In this document: positions 15,716 through 18,434 of the stretch, in pieces | How positions within the stretch are numbered: the stretch's first letter is position 1 | Layout: each line of letters opens with the position of its first letter | DNA from: JABMMZ01 sp044377005 | GTDB lineage: Bacteria > Bacteroidota > Bacteroidia > NS11-12g > UBA955 | Assembly (NCBI GenBank): GCA_044377005.1 | Contig: JBILJV010000044.1 | Span: 1-18,434 of the forward strand | DNA length: 18,434 nucleotides | Reading direction: 5' to 3' | Position numbers and translations under genes: made by a program | Notes under the pieces: generated by a model | Databases searched by the model: none | What the model saw: the letters and a program-made list of their open reading frames with translations, nothing else | Told to the model about the DNA's origin: nothing

Positions 15716-15754
15716 TTATACTTTCTGAAATACACTAAAAAATACTTATTGGTA

Positions 15755-16012
15755 CTAATATTTCAATTCAACAATTGAAATATTGTCGAAGCAATAGAAC
15801 TTAGAAACATAATCGATGCTCACTTGCTTAACTGATAATTGTTTCCCTGTTTCATCATACAATACCTCAACAAAATAATTGTTAATAGAATGCAACTCCA
15901 AGGTAAGATTTTCTGTTAATTTCTTGTCTAATAGCTTATTAGATAATTTCTTGATTAACTTTGCTTTTCCTTCCTCTGAAAAAACACTGAATTCATTTGC
16001 TTTGATGGTCAT
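15755..16012 (-). CDS. Hypothetical 85-aa protein downstream of the synthase-acyltransferase fusion
   Basis: An 85-aa soluble protein starting MTIKANEFSVFSEEGKAKLI. The first half is rich in Lys and Leu and probably helical ('KLIKKLSNKLLDKKL'); the second half reads like beta-strands ('NLTLELHSINNYFVEVLYDE', 'VSIDYVSKFYCFDNISIVEL'). There is no signal peptide or membrane segment. It begins 20 bases past the stop of the large fusion gene on the same strand, so they are probably one transcription unit, and it may help or regulate that enzyme. I do not recognise the family. Its 3' end overlaps a perfect inverted repeat. Confidence 0.65.
   Translation of the reverse strand: MTIKANEFSVFSEEGKAKLIKKLSNKLLDKKLTENLTLELHSINNYFVEVLYDETGKQLSVKQVSIDYVSKFYCFDNISIVELKY
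15757..15784. terminator. 12-bp inverted repeat at a convergent gene end, possible shared terminator
   Basis: AATATTTCAATT at 15757-15768 pairs perfectly with 15773-15784 around the loop CAAC. It lies in the last codons and stop of the 85-aa gene and 41 bases past the amidase stop. On the minus strand a TATTTTTTAG stretch follows about 13 bases later. The stem is AT-rich and lacks a directly attached T run, so termination is plausible but unproven. Confidence 0.4.
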
Positions 16013-16032
16013 AAAATTTTGATTTGATTTAG

Positions 16033-18434
16033 TTAGTTTGATTTAGTAATCGTTTGGTTTATTTTATTTGTAATTTGTATCGATTCAATAACAGAAGAGT
16101 TAAAAGTATCATCCATTTGCATATAGGCAACTGTTGAATAGGTTTCTGCACCGAATCTTTTCTTTTCTAATGTAGCTGTAAATCCTAATTTAATACTTTC
16201 GCAATTAAGTTCTTTAGCTCTTTTTAACACATTATAAATGGTTTGTCTATAAATACTGAATTCTGCCTCAAATGATTTATCAATACCGATAAACATTGCG
16301 TTATATGTTTTTCCTGAAATGTAGTTAAACACTACTGAAATTTCTTTGTCAGGTGATTCAGATGGTCGTAATGAAAGTATATCCCAGTTTTTAAAAGAGG
16401 CTATATCTGTAAACAATTTATCAGGCAAATCAAATGTATTTAATTTCAAGCTGCTATTTTTAATTTGCTGGTAGAGTGATTTCCATTTGTGAGTATTTAA
16501 TTCAGTTGGTTCTTTTATCACTTTACAAATGATTTTATCCTCGAACCGTTGAACTTCACTTCTAAAGTGTTTTCTATACTTTTTAGGCAAAGTCATGCTG
16601 TATTCATAAATATCTTTCCAATTTAAGGATTCAATAACATGACGTTCGGGCATAATAGTTTTAAAATAGCCATTTTCTAACATGAATTTATCAAGTTCGT
16701 AGTTATTGTCTTCAAAGTCACGCAACATGATGTTTCCCGCATTGTATTTTTTCATTAATGAACCTCCAAAATTGAATAATTCATCAATAGCTGCTTTTTG
16801 TAAACTGTGTTTGTTATTTATATAAATGTGTTCGCCCTCTGTTAAAAGAGAACCTGCCATTACCATTTTGGAAGTTAAGTAATAAGGATCTTCTGTTCTT
16901 CTGATATTTTCAATAAAATCTGAAATAGCCTCGTGTGACAACATATCATCTTTACTAATAGTAGTAGTAAAGAATGTAGAGACTACTACTTCGCCTTTTT
17001 CATCTTTAACAATGATATAATCAAATTCCCAATTATTTTCTTTTTGAGGATTTCCTTTATATACAGATTCAAGGAACAACATACCATCGTAATCAAAACT
17101 ACCTTTACCTTCATATATAGCATTCCAAACTTCAGGTTGTATATCTTTAATTGTTTCGTATTTTTCAACTACAAGCTGAGAAGCATTTAAGATCGTTTCT
17201 ACTTGTTCTATTATTGTATTATTGACTTTAGCTTCTAATCCAAACGCTTTGTTAATTTGCTCAATACTAAAATTATGTTCAACTAACGCTTCATTAAAAT
17301 GACGATTCATAGATTCAATCATATTTTCTATTTGATCAAAAGTATGAAGTCTAGTTATAGTAAAACGTACACCAGTATTTTTAATAGGTACAGCAGGGAA
17401 TGCACCTAAATTGGTATAAAAACCATCATCAAGCATTTTTTTAATGACCTGATAACCAATTTTATGCAAACCAACACCAATAAAGAAAACTGGTGAATTT
17501 AAATCTTTTATAAGAGGTAAATTTGTTTTCTTAATCAAGAGGTTAGCATATTTAATATTGTCATGCAATGCAGTTTGCATCGATTTTATTTCTTTAGAAA
17601 GGTGAATATCTGCTGAGGCTATTGCTGCACCAAGGGCTGCAGGCTGCATAGGACCTGAAGTAATCATTGGACCACCACAGGTTCTAACAAAATTGCACAT
17701 TTCCTGATTTGAAAAAACCATAACTGCACCACCTGTTGCAAAGGCTTTTGCTAAACTAATAGCTAAAACCATTTTGGGGTGCATAGATTTTTTGTTCAAC
17801 ACATAACCACGGCCATGTTTACCATAGCAACTCATTCCATGGGCATCATCAACATAAAAATGAAATTTTTCATGTTTATCCATTAGGTCATACACTTTTT
17901 CAACTGGGGTACCGTCACCATACATAGAGTAGATACCATCAGCAAAATACCAGACTTTGTCGTGTTTTTTGCTCAATTCTTCAATTCTAGATTCCAAAAA
18001 ATCCATTCTATTGTGTCTAATTAACTCAATATGAACACCTTTAGGCTTAAGTAAAGTTACAGCTGTTTGAACAGAATTATGGACTTGATGGTCGAGAATA
18101 ACAGCGTCATTTAGTCCAACAATTACAGGAATAGTGGCAATGTGTCCAAGTGTGGTAGTTGGAACCACAACACAGTGACCATCAAATATTAAATTAAACT
18201 TAGACTCTAATATTCTATAGTGATAAGAAGATAAATAGGCGCGAGAGGCCGAAAACTGTGTGCCATAGTTTCTTATTGCTTTAGTTGCACCTTCTTTTAA
18301 TCGTTCATCAAATTCCAAACCAAGATAACTACATGAGCTAAAATTAACAGCGTTTACTTGATTGATTGTGATATAATTACCATTTAATACTTCGTCAGAA
18401 ACATCTAAATGAAGAATTCCACTATTCTTTCCGT
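16033..18434 (-). CDS. Fusion of PLP-dependent alpha-oxoamine synthase and GNAT-like acyltransferase, N-terminus cut by window edge
   Basis: 799 residues are visible and the frame is open through the right edge, so the true start lies outside; the in-frame TTG at 18318 falls inside the conserved 'NFSSCSYLGLEFDERLKEGA' (30-49) and is not the start. Residues 30 to about 385 form an alpha-oxoamine synthase (fold type I; serine palmitoyltransferase, BioF, Kbl, CqsA): 'LDHQVHNSV' with the PLP-stacking His118, 'YVDDAHGMS' (Asp195, His198), and 'ISLAKAFATGGA' with Lys229 for PLP. Such enzymes condense an amino acid with an acyl-CoA or acyl-ACP and release CO2. After a linker, residues about 430-790 look like a FemAB/BioF2-type GNAT region: 'KKYRKHFRSEVQRFEDK' and near the end 'IKLGFTATLEKKRFGAE'. 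A chain that builds an amino-ketone lipid and then N-acylates it is an attractive inference; the substrate is unknown. An 85-aa gene follows. Confidence 0.85.
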   Translation of the reverse strand, partial: GKNSGILHLDVSDEVLNGNYITINQVNAVNFSSCSYLGLEFDERLKEGATKAIRNYGTQFSASRAYLSSYHYRILESKFNLIFDGHCVVVPTTTLGHIATIPVIVGLNDAVILDHQVHNSVQTAVTLLKPKGVHIELIRHNRMDFLESRIEELSKKHDKVWYFADGIYSMYGDGTPVEKVYDLMDKHEKFHFYVDDAHGMSCYGKHGRGYVLNKKSMHPKMVLAISLAKAFATGGAVMVFSNQEMCNFVRTCGGPMITSGPMQPAALGAAIASADIHLSKEIKSMQTALHDNIKYANLLIKKTNLPLIKDLNSPVFFIGVGLHKIGYQVIKKMLDDGFYTNLGAFPAVPIKNTGVRFTITRLHTFDQIENMIESMNRHFNEALVEHNFSIEQINKAFGLEAKVNNTIIEQVETILNASQLVVEKYETIKDIQPEVWNAIYEGKGSFDYDGMLFLESVYKGNPQKENNWEFDYIIVKDEKGEVVVSTFFTTTISKDDMLSHEAISDFIENIRRTEDPYYLTSKMVMAGSLLTEGEHIYINNKHSLQKAAIDELFNFGGSLMKKYNAGNIMLRDFEDNNYELDKFMLENGYFKTIMPERHVIESLNWKDIYEYSMTLPKKYRKHFRSEVQRFEDKIICKVIKEPTELNTHKWKSLYQQIKNSSLKLNTFDLPDKLFTDIASFKNWDILSLRPSESPDKEISVVFNYISGKTYNAMFIGIDKSFEAEFSIYRQTIYNVLKRAKELNCESIKLGFTATLEKKRFGAETYSTVAYMQMDDTFNSSVIESIQITNKINQTITKSN

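Noticed and set aside
18316..18318. TTG as start of the fusion enzyme
   Set aside because: It lies inside the conserved NFSSCSYLGLEFD motif and the frame continues coding to the window edge.

Overview
This is a low-GC (roughly one-third G+C by eye) bacterial chromosome segment, most probably from an aerobic member of the Bacteroidota (Flavobacteriia, Chitinophagia or a neighbouring class). The evidence is the family set (Bacteroidota-type LptD next to a divergent cell-wall amidase, SOUL heme protein, secreted LamG/Ig-type surface protein), signal peptides ending in 'SQ' or 'AQ', weak Shine-Dalgarno signals, and repeated matches to the Bacteroidota promoter -7 element TAnnTTTG just before genes. 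I see no rRNA, tRNA, CRISPR array, insertion sequence or prophage.

Left part (1-3600). The left edge carries the N-terminal 350 codons of a secreted LamG plus Ig-like protein on the minus strand, cut by the window. A sparse, AT-rich zone follows with a possible 37-aa membrane peptide, a membrane-anchored SOUL heme-binding protein, an 80-aa two-helix membrane protein, and a 109-aa unknown on the minus strand with its own terminator.

Middle part (3590-7600). A tightly coupled minus-strand operon, mtnN - cupin (DUF985) - apt, pairs release of adenine from methylthioadenosine/S-adenosylhomocysteine with adenine salvage to AMP, with an unknown cupin placed between. Upstream are an AGCS-family amino acid:cation symporter using a TTG start, and a GNAT acetyltransferase whose promoter almost abuts its start codon. 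A 26-bp perfect palindrome lies upstream of the GNAT gene.

Right part (7790-18434). A catalase-peroxidase with a signal peptide (an exported KatG) ends at a strong terminator. After a 0.5-kb gene-poor gap come nnr (NAD(P)HX repair) and lptD in one minus-strand operon, divergent from an N-acetylmuramoyl-L-alanine amidase; the 55-bp spacer holds the promoters. The right edge holds an 85-aa unknown and a very large, 5'-truncated protein that fuses a PLP-dependent alpha-oxoamine synthase (serine palmitoyltransferase/BioF type) to a GNAT-like acyltransferase region. The fusion suggests one polypeptide that makes and then acylates an amino-lipid; it is the most interesting item here.

Part of the window is ordinary housekeeping. 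The points most worth following are the synthase-acyltransferase fusion, the mtnN-cupin-apt operon, the exported KatG, the 26-bp palindrome, a promoter set in the loop of an inverted repeat, and several near-leaderless genes.
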